This document shows positions 1-12,855 of a stretch of 64,000 nt of DNA, one piece after another. The number at the start of each line of letters is the position of its first letter. The stretch's first letter is position 1. Both the position numbers and the translations under genes were made by a program. This DNA is from Galbula dea (lineage: Eukaryota; Chordata; Aves; Piciformes; Galbulidae), in the NCBI GenBank assembly GCA_013399015.1, contig VWZX01002693.1:270648-334647 (forward strand), read 5' to 3'. The notes beneath the pieces were generated by a model. It worked only from the letters and a program-made list of their open reading frames with translations. It was not told where the DNA came from and did not search any database.

Positions 1-321
1 AGATGCAAATCAAAGCACCCTGATTCATACACACTTCCAACAGCGACTTCGTTTTCTAAGTACAGCTCCGGAAAGCCTGAATGAAAAAAACAGTAACAGA
101 AAACAACAAGGCAGAGAGGCAAATTGCATAAAAAGCAGCGGGTACGTAACAGAAAAAGAGGATTCCCTCCTCCGCCTGCCCGACTCCTCCATGCCACTGT
201 TCCACCGCTGCCCCCATCCCTGCACTTGCTGTCCCCGACAGAAGGAAAACTCCTCCCCTCTCCTCACACGGGGACGCAACTGCTGAAGCTGGAATCAGCC
301 TTGGAGCCGGTGGCAGCCGCC

Positions 322-354
322 GGGCGGGGCCGGGCCGGGGCGGGGCGGGGCCGG
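322..354. promoter_or_regulatory. GC-box (Sp1-like) cluster next to the gap
   Basis: Five or six GGGCGG/GGGGCC units sit end to end immediately before the gap. The tract also has more than four closely spaced G-runs of three or more, so it satisfies the usual G-quadruplex pattern. GC-rich quadruplex DNA is a common reason for short-read assembly gaps, which fits the Ns starting directly after it. Confidence 0.55.
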
Positions 355-400
355 NNNNNNNNNNNNNNNNNNNNNNNNNNNNNNNNNNNNNNNNNNNNNN
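355..400. other. Assembly gap (46 Ns)
   Basis: Forty-six unknown bases lie inside the GC-rich patch. The true length of missing sequence is unknown. Any reading frame drawn through it on either strand is an artefact. Confidence 0.99.
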
Positions 401-620
401 CCGCTGCAGCTCCCTCTGCTCTCGGGGAGCATCTTCGATGTGCAGTTGGCCTCTGCTGTCAGACTGCTCGCACTGAGCCTGCCGCTGGCCCTCCCTAGAA
501 TTCCCGAAATACCTTACCAAAAAAAACAATCGGCCAAAACCCAGCAGGAAAAATACCCAGTGCTAAACGTGGCTAAGTGTCCTTAGTCAGACCGCTCGGG
601 CCCTTTAAGGGTGAGGGTTA

Positions 621-2431
621 AGAATCTCTTTAAGAACAGGATTAATTGACACCAAGTGGCTGGCCAAAACGTACGCAGGGTGGTGCTGCCCTCTGCTTAG
701 TGAGTGATATATCTTGCCTTTTACAAACTACAGTGCGATGTCCTTAGCGATCTTACCTTTTTATGGCAGAAGTCCACCACTTTTAGTTTTTTTTTTTAAT
801 GATTTCTAGATGTAATGTGTGGTCAGAAATGGGTGTATGGTACTGGTAGTATGACTTACTTTTAGGAGGAAGATGTGTCACTTTGTAAACACCTTGTAAA
901 GGGAATAACTAGGCTCAACTCATCTATCAAAAACATTAGTCAAAGGAAAGGAAAGTAAAACAAATCTACTGACATCTTCATATTATACATATATATAGTC
1001 TCATTACACACATAAATATATTTAGACATTGGATAAAAAACGTTCAGTACCTCACTGCTTCACCCACTCTCGTCTTTGCTAATAGGAATGGGGTTTATTC
1101 CTTGTGCTTGCCCACCTTCTGCAAACACCTCTCAGGTGGTGCAGACAAGGACACCAGGAGCTCCATGTGGAGAACAGCACTCTTGCTACTGCAAGACACA
1201 ACACCAAGGCCCGATTGTCCCAAGCATTTTTTGGAATCTAACAGGAAACAAACTGTTAGACATCTTTGCTTTTCTAGCTGGATTCGATTTTTGTTTAAAG
1301 GTGTTGTGTCTAGCTGACATATTTTTCCTCATAAGGCTCTCCAAAAGCAAAACTTTAGTTTCTCCTGGTTGCTCACCAGATTGATCAGTGCCCTTTCAAG
1401 TCCTGTATTTCTGCCTGACCTTGAAGGCAAAAGTTTTGCCCCATACTTCCTCCCAAAATAGTCTGATCTTTAAGATACTAAGGTCCTTGTCTCTTTTCCA
1501 CTCAGCTTTCTAGCAATCATGAGGTTGTTTATAGATTACTCACCTTGAATTTTTAAAGGCATTTCATCCTCCTTCTCAGATGGTTTGGGTTACTCTATGA
1601 AAACAGCTTGTCCTAGCAAATGTTGCCTCTTTTACATCAAACCTTTGTGCTTTGTACAGCCTCACCTTGCACCCCTCAGTACCAGTTTGCCTCTTTGCTT
1701 CAAACAAGCCCTCAGCAGCCTGTGCTGGGATGCATGCCATGGATTTGCATGGAATTTATCACTTCCCTTGCAAAGTGGAATTTAGCCACTGCTCACCAGA
1801 CACCAAACTGGCTTTTTCCAGGTGAGAGGCTTCCTGAGACCCTCCTGGAAATGAGCAGGAGGAATGGCCGGCAATGGTGTGCAGTGCCTTGTGCAGGTGG
1901 CTGAACACACCACCCCTCTTGCCTGCTGGGACCCCTAACTCAAAATGAACTAAATCCACCCCTTCATCCCCCTGCCACTCTCCTCAGCTCACAGGAAGAG
2001 GTTTTGCTGTCAGAAGGACGCCACGTTCCTGAGATGACTGGGGAGGTTGGAGCCGTGGCATGCTGATTTGGGAATCTGTTTGGAAAATTAATAAATGTCA
2101 AATCCAGGAAGTGTAGAGTGAACCAGAAAGGAAATGGGAAGCCATTACCTGACAGGCCAAAGGTGTAGAACAGCAATGAGATGATGCGTGCATGGTCTGG
2201 ATAGAATGGGAGATATGTGGGATGCTGGTGTGGCAGCCGTCCTGAGCTTGGGGTGACAGTGTGTTGCCTGCTTAACCGTGTGTTCATGTGCAACTCACCT
2301 ATTTACCTCATTAAAAAAAATAAAAAGAGAAAGTATACAAACTTATCTGTTGCTTGGAATAGAGCAAATGCGGGAGAAAATAATCTTAGAGAAGTGTGAG
2401 GGAGGGTTACCTGCCTCATCTGGTTCTGAAA
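621..2431. other. Unannotated AT-rich DNA
   Basis: No recognisable repeat or coding exon is seen. Short homopolymers are present, such as a T run at about 788-798 and an A-rich stretch at about 2310-2330. Between 985 and 1022 there is a small TATA-rich patch. The open frames here are short and have no recognisable composition or motif. Confidence 0.6.
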
Positions 2432-2545
2432 GGGGTGCGGTGGCACAGTGGGCAAATACTCTGCCCGGCTTCCATGCACACTGAGAGCTGAACATATTAT
2501 GCATTAAAAAGAGTTTAGAGTTCAAATCTGATTCAGACACCATGG
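2432..2545 (+). repeat. Possible tRNA-derived SINE relic
   Basis: TGGCACAGTGG at 2441-2451 matches the RNA polymerase III A-box pattern (TRGYNNARNGG). AGTTCAAATCTGA at 2519-2531 resembles a degenerate B box (GGTTCRANTCC). The order and strand are as in a tRNA, and the roughly 80-nt spacing is longer than in most tRNAs but acceptable for a diverged tRNA-derived SINE. The outer ends (GGTG at 2434, CACC at 2538) can pair over only about four positions, so this is not a functional tRNA. It could be an ancient MIR-like amniote SINE fragment or coincidence. Confidence 0.28.
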
Positions 2546-5500
2546 TTTGAGCATTTAGAAAATAAGTGTATAAGCACCAAGAGGGTCAACCCAAAATCAC
2601 CTCTGAGCAAGCTGGTCTTGAGTTTCCCTGAGTCCCTAATGCTAGATGCATTGCATGCCATGTGTCCTGGATACACACAATACCACTCCTGTGACCCTCA
2701 TGTTATATGGATAACTTTGGGTGTCCAAAGGCTTTGACTGTAATGCAAAATACATTAAGAAACTGGTGTAGAGAACAGCAAAGGAAGGGAGGGACAAGTG
2801 CATACATGGAGCAGGGGAGCAGTTGCCAAGTGTTATTGCCTTCGCAGAAAGATGCGTACAAGGACTTAAAAGTCTGATTTAACACATCAGAAAAAAATCC
2901 TATAAGGGTTTTGCAGGCACAAGAAAGGAAAACAGCAGCAACAGAAATGTCTATGTCAGTAAATTAAGAGATACATACAATGCCACTTCCACTGGTTATG
3001 ATTCCCAAATGCCAGTAAAAGAGGTTGTTCCACTGGAGTGTAGAAGGTTAGAGGGGCCTTATTAAAGGGGAGATCTAATGGGAAAATGCTGTGTGAGTCC
3101 TTCAACTCAACAATAAATGTGACAAGGACTGAAGGAATAAAAGCCATAAATGTAGTACCTATTTAAAAATATAAAAAAGAAAAGAAAAAAAAGGACTTGG
3201 GCACAGAATATGCAGAAAAGAGAGGCATAACCAAATCAGATGAGAAGAAGCACTAAGAATGAGACTTGGTTGCTCTGGAAACTGAAATAAATTAGAAACA
3301 TAGGCCCAGGAACCCAAATGATCCTGAAGCTACCAGAGATGAATGTATGAGCAAAGGCAGTGTCACAGGTGCTTCAGATGCTTTCCTGGATTTAAATGAC
3401 AATCTTTTTTATCTTGCATCCTGTTTCTGATGGTGGTCAACATCAGCTAACAGTGAAACTAAAGCCTGAGAGGAAAATGGTGAGAGGATATTAATTCTAA
3501 TGCAAAGAAATGGAACCTGGCTACAGAATTTGTAATCAGCCTATCTGAAAAATGCACTGCAGCATCAGAAACTGGCATCAGCAAATAATTGCAGAGTCTG
3601 TTCCGGATCTTCAGATGCACAGACAGAGACAGAGTAGATGGTCTTCCTTCCCTCCTTCCTTAAATTGCTTATTTCCACTGAGGAAGCTGAGTCAGCCTGT
3701 CCAGAAACATGACAGAGACTCATCACATCAAACCACTGTTATGAAAGACAGACTAATGTAAGTGACTGGGAAAACCCCATCCCAAAATCAAAAAGCTTTT
3801 TTAGAAGACTGATGGGCTTCATGCATAATACTTCATATAAAGAACCACTTTAGCTTCTGACATCCCTGCCCCCTAAACAAACAAACAAAGATATTCCTCC
3901 CCCCAATGCAGAGAGATTCTTCTCATGATTACTTAATGAGGTCTTGGCAGACATAAGCAAATCAGAAACCAGTTGTTCAGGTCTGGCAGTGAATATCCTG
4001 TTGAAGAGAAGCACTTGTGTGTGAACTGCCAAATACCTTATCAAAAGCAACTGTTTGGGAGATTGAATAACTGAGGAGAGATGCTATGGTGCTTTCCAGG
4101 AGCTGCCCTGAAGGAATCCTTGCTCATTTCCTAACAAAGTCATTTTCTTGAGGATTAAAAAAGAAAATGTTTCGTGTGACAGAGCTAGGACTTGTATTTG
4201 TCAGAGTAAGTTCTGCCACATATTCTGTTTCTGTTCATAAGCCACGGGCTGTGCTGCTTCATCCCTGGCAAGCAGCTGTGGTGGGGTTGGCCTGAAAGCT
4301 GCCTCCATAAGGTGCATTAATGCAAGGGCTATCACAGGACTGAAATGAACCTTTGTGCCTGGTCCCAGCTGTTAGGTTAAACGTTCCATGACATGAATGT
4401 CTGAAGGATCTGGTAAGGTAGATGTGGGCTCTGTGGATCATACCTCAGTGCATGAGCACTCTCTATACTGCCCAAAATGTCCAATGGAGCCTTGAGCTTG
4501 TTTATCCCTGGGAGGTCTAGTGTCATGGTGGTGAGATTGTCTCAATGCACAGGTTTTTTTTCATGAGATGGGTGTAAAGGCCCTTTCTGTGGGTATGTCT
4601 GTTTGTTTGGAAATTCTCTCTCCCTATAAATCAATACTTCTTTATCAGCAGGCAAGGAAGGTAAGCAATTTTTAATATAAATAAATAAATAGACTGAAAA
4701 AAATTAAAAAATGAGATCAGCACCTTGTAAACCTACAGGTCTCTTATTCCTGGATGTTCCTCTCCAAATCCATCCTTCCAGAAAACTCTCTTGCCTCAGG
4801 TAACACACTTATTAGTTCTAGGTGCTATGTCTTTTGAGACGAGAAAGAGGAAGAATAAACTTAGGAGGAGGACTGAAGAGCACTTTTGTATTTGGAAACC
4901 AGTTCCCACCTCAGCTGTGACACAGGTGAATAGCCATAACATTACCTCTGTGGCCTTGGTTTGACAGCAGTAGGGCTAATTCATATGACAGACTTCATTT
5001 GTTTGATTCACACAGGGTAACTTATATTCCTTGTTTTTTAGTAGGAAACCTTTTACTCTTTCATAGCTTGGCATAAAAGCTCTTCAACTTTTCATCTGGA
5101 GGTGTGAAGCAGAAAGGGGCCATTTTATAAGTCTTGAGGTGAAAGAAATGAAAGCTCAGCCTCAGCTTATCAGTGTATCTTGTCCCTTTGCTCAACATCT
5201 GTTTCTAGGTTGAAAATCAACCTATTTAAAATATGCAATAGACAGCAGGGAAACAGTCTGAAGTCATGGCCTCTCCAGGGCAGGGAACTGTGAGAAAGCT
5301 GTTATTTGTTGTTTTCTCTTATTTTGTGCTTGGTTTTCATTAGGCTGGACAATAGTTTTGCTGTTATTGGGACAGTTCATATGTTTCATGTACTTTCACC
5401 CAAATATTTACATTTCCAGGTATAAATGTCAAGTAGAAACCTGTGTGTTCTCGTAATTCCTGAAAGAAATTCTTTACTGAGTGTTTTTGATAAAAGGCAT

Positions 5501-6627
5501 ATTTCTCTCACTGGAGATGGGACCAGTAAAGAGCAACCTCTGCTACTTTCTTCCTCTTCAATACCTTCAAAGTCTTTTGTCCTACCTTTATTAGGTAAAG
5601 CACTTTCTTTTCTGAGGGATTGTAAACCAGCTGAAGCCACTGAGTCGCTTCTGCACAAAGGGAAGCCTTTTGTGATGGCATCGAAGTTTGTAGAGGTCCA
5701 GTGGGTTATCTTGATATAGCAAAAGCCATGGGTACAGGCAAGCAATTTTCTTTATATCACGCAACAGCTTTCCTCTGCTAGTGTGAGAAGACAGCACCAG
5801 GTGGCTGATGTAATTACTGAAGGTCACTGTGGCCTGCTAAGGCTATGTTCTCCTCCCACATTGTTTGAAATGACACTTTTGCCTTCCTTCCTTGCAAAAG
5901 GCAGAGCTCTTGTTCGATAAATGGGAGGCTGGATCTCTTGAGGGAAGATACATCTCCCATGCTTTGTTTAGCATTACTCCTGGCAAGCAGATCTGGGTAC
6001 TGAAGGAAAGGAAACATGTGCAGGTTCTGCTTCATTGCTGGATTTGAAGAGGGGCATGCAGGAGTACAGAAGATAAATAGGACTTGTGGTCAGAAAGTTA
6101 AAAAAAGCAATGAAGGTCTTTCATTCTTTAAGATGCCATTGCCTTCAAGAAATGACCAACCATATGTTTTTAATGATGTGGGAGACCATCAGAATGGTAA
6201 CATTGTAGTAGAATTAAGCTAGCACAGTCATCAGCGATGTGTAAGGTAAAAAAGAGTCTTAACTGCTTTTTAAACAAAAAGCACCATCTGCAGACAGTAG
6301 TGTATTTCACAGACAAGAGATGGTGGTGTTCAGTGAGTCAGATGAGCTGAAGATTTTAGTTTGTTAGGTAGATTGACCACTTAGACTAAAGGGAGAGGAA
6401 ATTCCTAGACTTGGGAACCCAGAGATGGTGTTCCCATGTGACCCATTTCTGAAGCAGCAGAGCTGACCTCATATGCAGAAAAGTGACTGCAACCAGACAG
6501 CTTCTTCCCACCCCCAGGCAGTCACTTGTGTCACTGTATTGTTTGCCTATAATCTTAAAGCTCTTCACTGTCTAAGGATCCCTTTCCCCACTTTTTTGTC
6601 TACAGATATGTTAAGGGCAAGTGTTAT
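2546..6627. other. Unannotated AT-rich DNA
   Basis: Four kilobases without a repeat or exon that I can recognise. There is A-rich simple sequence at about 3163-3192 and 4674-4712 (taaa-type). The open frames on both strands near 5.4-5.8 kb overlap each other and have no domain-like features. Confidence 0.6.
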
Positions 6628-6925
6628 GAGGATGGAGCCAGACTTTTCTCAATGTCATCCAATGTTAGGACAAGAGGCAGTGGGAGCAAGTTGGAGCACA
6701 GGAGGTTTAGTGTAAACATAAGGAAAAACTTTTTCACAGTGATGGTGGCAGAACACTGGAACAGGCTGCCCAGGGAAGTTGTGGAGTCTCCTTTTCTGGA
6801 GACATTCAAAACCCACTTGGACTCCTTCCTGTGTGATCTCACCTAGGTGATCCTACTGTGGCAGGGGGGTTGGACAAGATGATCTTCCTAGGTCCCTTCC
6901 AACCCCTAACATTCTATGATTCTAT
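6628..6925 (+). mobile_element. CR1 LINE 3' end (5'-truncated)
   Basis: This is the last ~300 bases of an avian CR1 non-LTR retrotransposon. Bases 6652-6846 translate to the C-terminal tail of CR1 ORF2 (reverse-transcriptase polyprotein), with the hallmark EHWNRLPREVVESP near the end. The 3' UTR follows with GGGGGGTTGGACAAGATGATC and TTCCAACCC. It ends in the family's tandem tail (ATTCTATG ATTCTAT, 6911-6925). The copy lacks the endonuclease and catalytic reverse-transcriptase domains. It looks moderately diverged and cannot move on its own. Confidence 0.93.
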
Positions 6926-9739
6926 ACTTTATTGCTTCTGCTTTCACATTTTATTCCCTAAACAGTAGCGTATTGCACAATCTCTAGTTCCCTCAAACAC
7001 ACTACTTTAACTACCTGAAAGTATTTAAGGAAGAAATAAAGAACCTAAATTCTTTTTAACTATATTTGATTTTATCTTTAGCTACATTTCACCCCATCCT
7101 AGCAAACACCCCTGACCATCGTCACTCCTTTTATCTTAACTTCTCTATTATCACCATCACCTGAGGCAAGCCAGTTTGGCTTCTGCCTTGTTTAGATGGT
7201 GTGACTGGGGGTTAACTCATTTCCCAATAAAGCTTGATAGACCAGGCTCTCCACTTAAATGTTTTCCTTGATAAATCAGAAGAAAAATAAGGAAGTCTGT
7301 TTAAAAGGTCAGTGTGTGAGTCTGAGGCTGTCAAGTTACAGGTAGCTAGGATGACATGAGGCTCATTCATTCCATTTCAAGTGGTAGCTATGAAGGCAGT
7401 GGTGGAAGAGGATACATGGCCCCAAGCTTTATGGAAGGAAGCCCAATAGGGACTGTAATATTTCACTCTGTTGACAGTTGTGTGACCCAGGCTCCAGAAA
7501 CAGCTTTTGCATTTTTTCAATACTGGTGCAAACTGCAGAAACTCTTATTGGAGCAAAACCAGGCAAATAGTCCTCTCCCTGCTCATCTGAATACCCTAAC
7601 TGCTAGGTTAGAAAGTCACATTTCCTTTTGTGCTGCTTTTACCTGTCTCCACTCAGGATGTTCTGGGGTACAGACAGGATCCTATTTAACATCCCAGCAA
7701 AGCAGCAAGCTATTTCATGTCATTTTTTGTAATAGCATAATAACCAGAAAAAGACTACTGTGAGTTCTAAAGAACCTTAAAAGCATGATTTTTATAAAAG
7801 GTATCTCAGCATCTGATTATCTGCATTTTTTCATACCTTGATAGGTTCTCCTGTAGTATGTACCATGTGATATAGGAGAAAAGGGTGCAGTGGAAAAGCC
7901 AAGGGCTAGATGCATGCTGCTTTTGAGAAGCTTTACAGCCTTCTGCCCCACGATCATACTGTCTGTATATGCATAACTCTGCAGGGACCAGCTAACCTCC
8001 AGATAACGGTTCTAGCATCGAAGACACCCTTCAAGGCTCCATGGAGGCTGTTCTACAGCTGTGTCAGAGTTTCAGGCCACCTGAGTGCCTAATGGGCCAG
8101 GTGCATAACTCCTGTGGATCTCTTTGGATTTATGTACATGAATGATTGTGAATGCAAGCAGCAATGAGGGTGCACATCAAGAAATAAGGTGAAGTAGGAG
8201 AAAGGGAGACAGGTGTGTCTGAGATGGTGTCATAGGTTGCAATTCATTAAAGCAGAATGGATCAGAGACAAAAAATATCTCCCCAGATGTTTGTACTTCA
8301 TGAGTTTGCCCCACTGTTTTCATCCATGGAGCTCTGCTGTCATTTATACCAGTAAGAAGCAGCTGATTTCTTAAATTTCTTATCCTCAAAGACTGCCAAC
8401 TACATCAACAAATTGTCCTGGCAACTGGAATAAGTTTCCAAAAAGCAGCAGGATGTTTTTTTCTTTCTCAATATCCTCATTTTAAGGGGTCTGTCACAAT
8501 GCCAACCTTTATCATCCTCCAGTGCTATTTCCAAGCTGCTAACTGGCATGAAGGCATTGACTGGGAGGGGAGAGGCAAGGAGGTGAGGACCAAAGACACA
8601 AGACAAGGACAGCCATGTGTGTGCAAGGCCCCTCAGAACACAAGGGACACATGCAGCTGTCTCCCCACAAACACAGCTTGCTGCTGCTCTGCTGAAAGTG
8701 CTTTGAGGTCTTCATGTCCTGCCTCACACTACTGTGTGGTGGCATGGATGGCCATGTGTCTCAGATGGGCATACATTGTGATGGTAGACTGGGACAGAGG
8801 GGATGAATTCATCTCTACATACAGGAAAGTTAGTTTATTTTTCCCCTTCTCATCCCAGATCTCTCTTCCTTCTCTTGTCCTGCAATGAGCCTGCAATGAT
8901 GAAGTGGCAACATCTCCTGCCTTCCCCTTGTGGTGAATCACCATCTCTCAAACACAACAACAGATGCTGACTCCTCTGCCTGATTGTCTAGAGAAGATGC
9001 TGTGCTTGGAGACAGCTTTTCTCCACCTGGAGAGATGTGAAAGCCCTTCTGAAGGGATGATGAAAAGCAATGCCTAGGATCTGCCTGGCACTGTGGCTCA
9101 GTGCCACAAGGCTCTGTCACAACCAAGTCAAAGTTACCTTCAAGAGCATGTTGTAAAAAATCCCACAATCTGAGCACCTGTTGGAACTGCTGAATTAGCT
9201 TTATCACTTGGATCACAAATGTGATTCTTTCTGTGGGGGTCCAGTCCTCTTTCCTTTCTGTCCTGAATTTGCAACCAGTTCCAGGTGATATAGTAAAGTG
9301 AAGTGGTGAGTGATGAAAGTGAACTGGTCCCTCCTGTAAGTGTCTTGTGCTGTTTTTGGATAGGGGTTTGGGGCTGATTACATGAGTCTCACAATTTTGA
9401 CATCCCTTCTGTATGCCTGTATTTGTGTGTGCTGATCTGATGCAGCACAGCAGAAGCTAGTTTACCCAAACAGCTGAACTGTGTGGCCATGACTCACACC
9501 TGAGATAAATACAGGATGAAGATGTAAAATATCTGCATATATCTATCTTTGAAAATTCATGCCTCTGTCTTTTAAAGCATTTGCAGGAGCTGACAGTCTC
9601 AAAGTGTATTTGTAATTAGGTTTTTTTGGTACAAATTCTTCTTAACCTCAGTGCCCTGAAAACACAGCAGCACAAGTGTTTTATGGAACTGTTGTTTTTC
9701 CCTGATGGTCCCGAGGGTATGTGAAAGAACCTGTGTATT
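6926..9739. other. Unannotated AT-rich DNA
   Basis: No repeat or exon recognised. The longest open frame (7356-7763, plus) has no signal peptide, domain or clear splice context, and is treated as chance. Confidence 0.6.
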
Positions 9740-10230
9740 ATTTTCCCCCAAGCTAGTGGCAGACATTAGAAAATTGAATGTAAAATTACAGTGTGCCAGG
9801 CATAAATATGCTTTGCATATCTCATAGCAAACCTAAATGAAAGGAAATTCTGAGAAGACAGATAGCCATTTTTCAATTACATGTGACAAATGTGCCACTT
9901 CTGATAGCCTTGTCAGTAAAAAGCAAGAGTTGGAGATGCCAAGCTGCTTAGTGAAGCAAGATCAACATTCTTAACACTTCATGAGATCACTAATAGCTTC
10001 AGCAGCTCTTGGGACAATCAGCCTTGATTGTTCCTCTGGACACATTCCTCCAAACTTCATCCCATTAATTGCAATATTTCAGAGCTGATACATGTAAATA
10101 ATAATGAGGACTGCAAGCATGGGGACTTTGAAAAGAATGTCCCATTACCTTAATTTTGTCAGATTGTTTGTGGCAAAGTGGTTTATAAAGTATACAAGCT
10201 ACACATCAGACTAAAGTGATGTACTCTTAT
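9740..10230. promoter_or_regulatory. Candidate conserved non-coding element
   Basis: This AT-rich, repeat-free and poly-A-free block has a composition typical of vertebrate conserved non-coding elements. It holds an octamer-like pair around 9805-9820 (ATGCTTTGCATAT), a homeodomain-like CCATTAATTGCAA at 10062-10074, and TGTAAATAATAATG at 10094-10107. Both strands are stop-rich, so it is not coding. The call rests on visual impression, without an alignment. Confidence 0.2.
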
Positions 10231-12855
10231 TTTAATCAGAAAACTTATCATGGAAAAGATGAAATTATGTTTGTGAACTTTATTACTCAAGGCAATGAGT
10301 TAAGGTGTGGGTGATGGCAAGGCTTCTAGAGACAATTTTTCTTGCACCTGTAAAAGTAAAATATTGGGACATACAGGTTTTCAAAGGCCTAACAGCATAT
10401 TCCTCCTTCAAAAATTTACAGGCAGCTGAAATAAAAGCAGAGGCTTTCTGTTACAGACATGCATTAGAATGTTGTGCAGACAGATTTTCCTCCCTGTATT
10501 TAACTTTCCTTTCAGTGACTTAATACTGCATATAAAACCAGTTAAAGATCTTCCACAAGCACAGTCAGTGTTCCAGAACTATACCTAAGTGATCTTTCCA
10601 AACAACTAAAAGCAAGAATATCCAGTTAAAGTTTTCAAGAGATTCCTCTATTTGCATGTGCTTCATTTAAGACAGCTGAGAATGTCTTACTTCTTACAAA
10701 CACAGTACTCGGGACTTGAGACTTAAAAAGGGATCAGGCACATTTAAACTTGTTCTCAAATAATGTTGGATAACTTGTAGCTTACTTTCATTAGGAAGGG
10801 ATTGAACTTCTTAAATCACAGTTGTTCTTTACTTAGTAATGCAATGATAAAATACAGGAATGTTAAGAACCATAAAGGATGAAACTGTATTTTCACCTCA
10901 GTTTTCTCATCACCTTGGAGCAGCTTCTGTGCGGAAGATTAGTTATTGTGGGAGGATCTGGGATCTTTCTGGGGTGAACGGGGTTTGTTCTTGAACTCTG
11001 TAGGCCTCCCAGCCCAGCTGTGGCTGGGCTTGAGTTTGCACAGTAACATCTCTGTTGCTCTGGCATAGAAAAGTCCAAGAGTATCCTTTCTAGTATCTTC
11101 TTCCTCTCTCCTGCCGTTTGTTTCCTGGTTCTTTGTGTGAAGCTATATATCACCACCTCAACACCTTTGTTTCTTGCCTACTCTCTAATCCATAGACAGA
11201 AAAGAGGAAATGATTTGTGCCCCACCTGTGCTATTGGAATACAGTTACAAAGATGAATGGTGTTGCACCTGGGAGAGGCAGGGAACACTTTTCTTAGCAT
11301 CCACATTAAAAAAACCCAGCTATTTCCTAACTTACCAGCCACAAACTCTGCATTGTATTTATACAGATTTGCAAAGACTCCCAGCACATTCCTTAGGCTG
11401 AAAGCTCCTACTCCAAACATGTTTAACACAAACCGTCTTTACATCATCTGACTAAGGTGTTAGGAGGAACAGTTTAGTGTCTACCATGTATATTTTGCTG
11501 GCTTCATTAAAAAACTAACAAAAAACTCCCAGCAAACTCCTGTACAATACCTTTAAGGTTTTGAACAACAAAAACCTTGTCTCTGTGCTCTGTGGAAGGA
11601 AGGCCTTTGTATATGAATCTCAAATATCTTACAAATATAGTTTCACAACTTTTTTGTAAAACATTTCCTTGTGGAAGGGAAGTGGAGAATAAGAAAGTCG
11701 TGTAGCACAAGCTAGAGAGTGAAGGACAAGCCTGGAGTCCAGGGGTCCTGGCAATCAGTCATATGCAAGTATCCTTTGGACAATATACTGATTCTAGAGA
11801 AAATGAATACTGCAATAGCAGCTTTCCTAGTGCCATTTTGCCCCTAGAGATACATCACTGTAGGCTTCACCGACTGAAAGCTGAAGGAAATCTCCGGTTG
11901 CAGTCAGGTCTTTGCAAAGTTTGCAGAGGCAACCTATATCTTTTGAAGATGTGGCCTTCTGGAAAACATAGCCAGCACTCATGTTGTTTACCCTAGTTTT
12001 TCAGCAGTGTCACTTGTTCCTCTCTGTGGTTTTGTCCTAGCAGAGGCTGGAGAACAATACATGGGTCTTCCAAACACCCCCATGTGTTTTTAATTCTTTT
12101 TGCTCTGTAAATGCATGTGGGCTGCTTGGAGTCTGAAACATAGCAGCCATACTACGTAGTGTGGTTACAGTATTTTATCTGAGTTTCTTCTCTAGCCAGA
12201 AAATTACTGATCCTTTCTACCTAATGTTCCTTTGGAGGGAAAAGGATGCTTCAGAAAATCTGACAATTCCTGTGGTACTCCAAATATCAAGGACTGATAT
12301 ATTATATCAAGTGATTAAATACTACAGGTTGGAAAAGTTAAATATAAAATTCTCCTCCACTCCTTGATTGCCTGTGACCTCCCACAGGTGGCATAACTCT
12401 TCAAATAGGCTGCAGTATTTCCCCTCTAGCATCAGTGCCATTGTTTCACATCCAATACTAAAATGCTTAACATAATACAGAGTCCTTGAGCTTTGATACT
12501 CGATCTGAGAAGTACCAATGGATGTGCCAGAGATTTTGATGAGGTGAGATATATTGCAGTCATTTCCCAAGAAGCATTGTTTGTCAAAGCAATTTTGGTG
12601 AACAGGGGTATGAGCCAGATAACCGAAATGTAACAACTTGTCATGCCCAGTACTCTACCTATCAGCTTAAAGTAATCTCTTAATTTTTCTTCCAGATGTA
12701 AATATGTTGAACAGTGTAATATTGCTGTTCCTTCTCTGACAGCTGGGAGAGATTACAAACTAGTTATTTGTTCCAGCTAGCAATTGCTCTTTGTAATTTC
12801 TAAAGTTCAATTGGAAACAGGAAATGTGTTAAATGTTCACCTCATTTTTTCCTGT
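10231..12855. other. Unannotated AT-rich DNA
   Basis: No recognisable repeat, RNA gene or exon. Overlapping short frames at 11.2-11.4 kb and 12.3-12.6 kb occur on both strands and carry no family motif. Confidence 0.6.

Larger units (their letters stand above)
1..620. promoter_or_regulatory. GC-rich promoter-like patch, strand unknown
   Basis: GC content and CpG density rise sharply between about 160 and 500 relative to the AT-rich DNA beyond 700. The core (322-354) is a run of overlapping GGGGCGGGG-type GC boxes, the classical Sp1/KLF binding element. Such clusters are typical of vertebrate CpG-island promoters. No TATA box or initiator stands out on either strand, so direction is not determined. 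A weak splice-donor-like GTGAGG follows AAGG near 610 on the plus strand. The island is cut by an assembly gap, so its true length and CpG count cannot be read. It could be the promoter of a gene to the left of the window (minus strand) or of a transcript entering it (plus strand). No coding exon is recognised here. Confidence 0.5.

Noticed and set aside
124..498. 124-codon plus-strand frame across the gap
   Set aside because: It has the same gap artefact, starts at a non-ATG codon and is explained by GC-rich composition.
56..529. 157-codon minus-strand frame across the N gap
   Set aside because: It is translated through unknown bases and GC-rich promoter-like sequence. The apparent continuity is an artefact of Ns, and the flanking residues match no known pattern.
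686..699. Second CTCF-like core (CTGCCCTCTGCTTA)
   Set aside because: Only 12 of 14 positions match, and the two mismatches fall in the important TGG part of the reversed motif. It is not reported as a site.
7356..7763. 135-codon open frame
   Set aside because: It has no domain, codon-usage signal or splice context, and its length lies within the chance range for this window.
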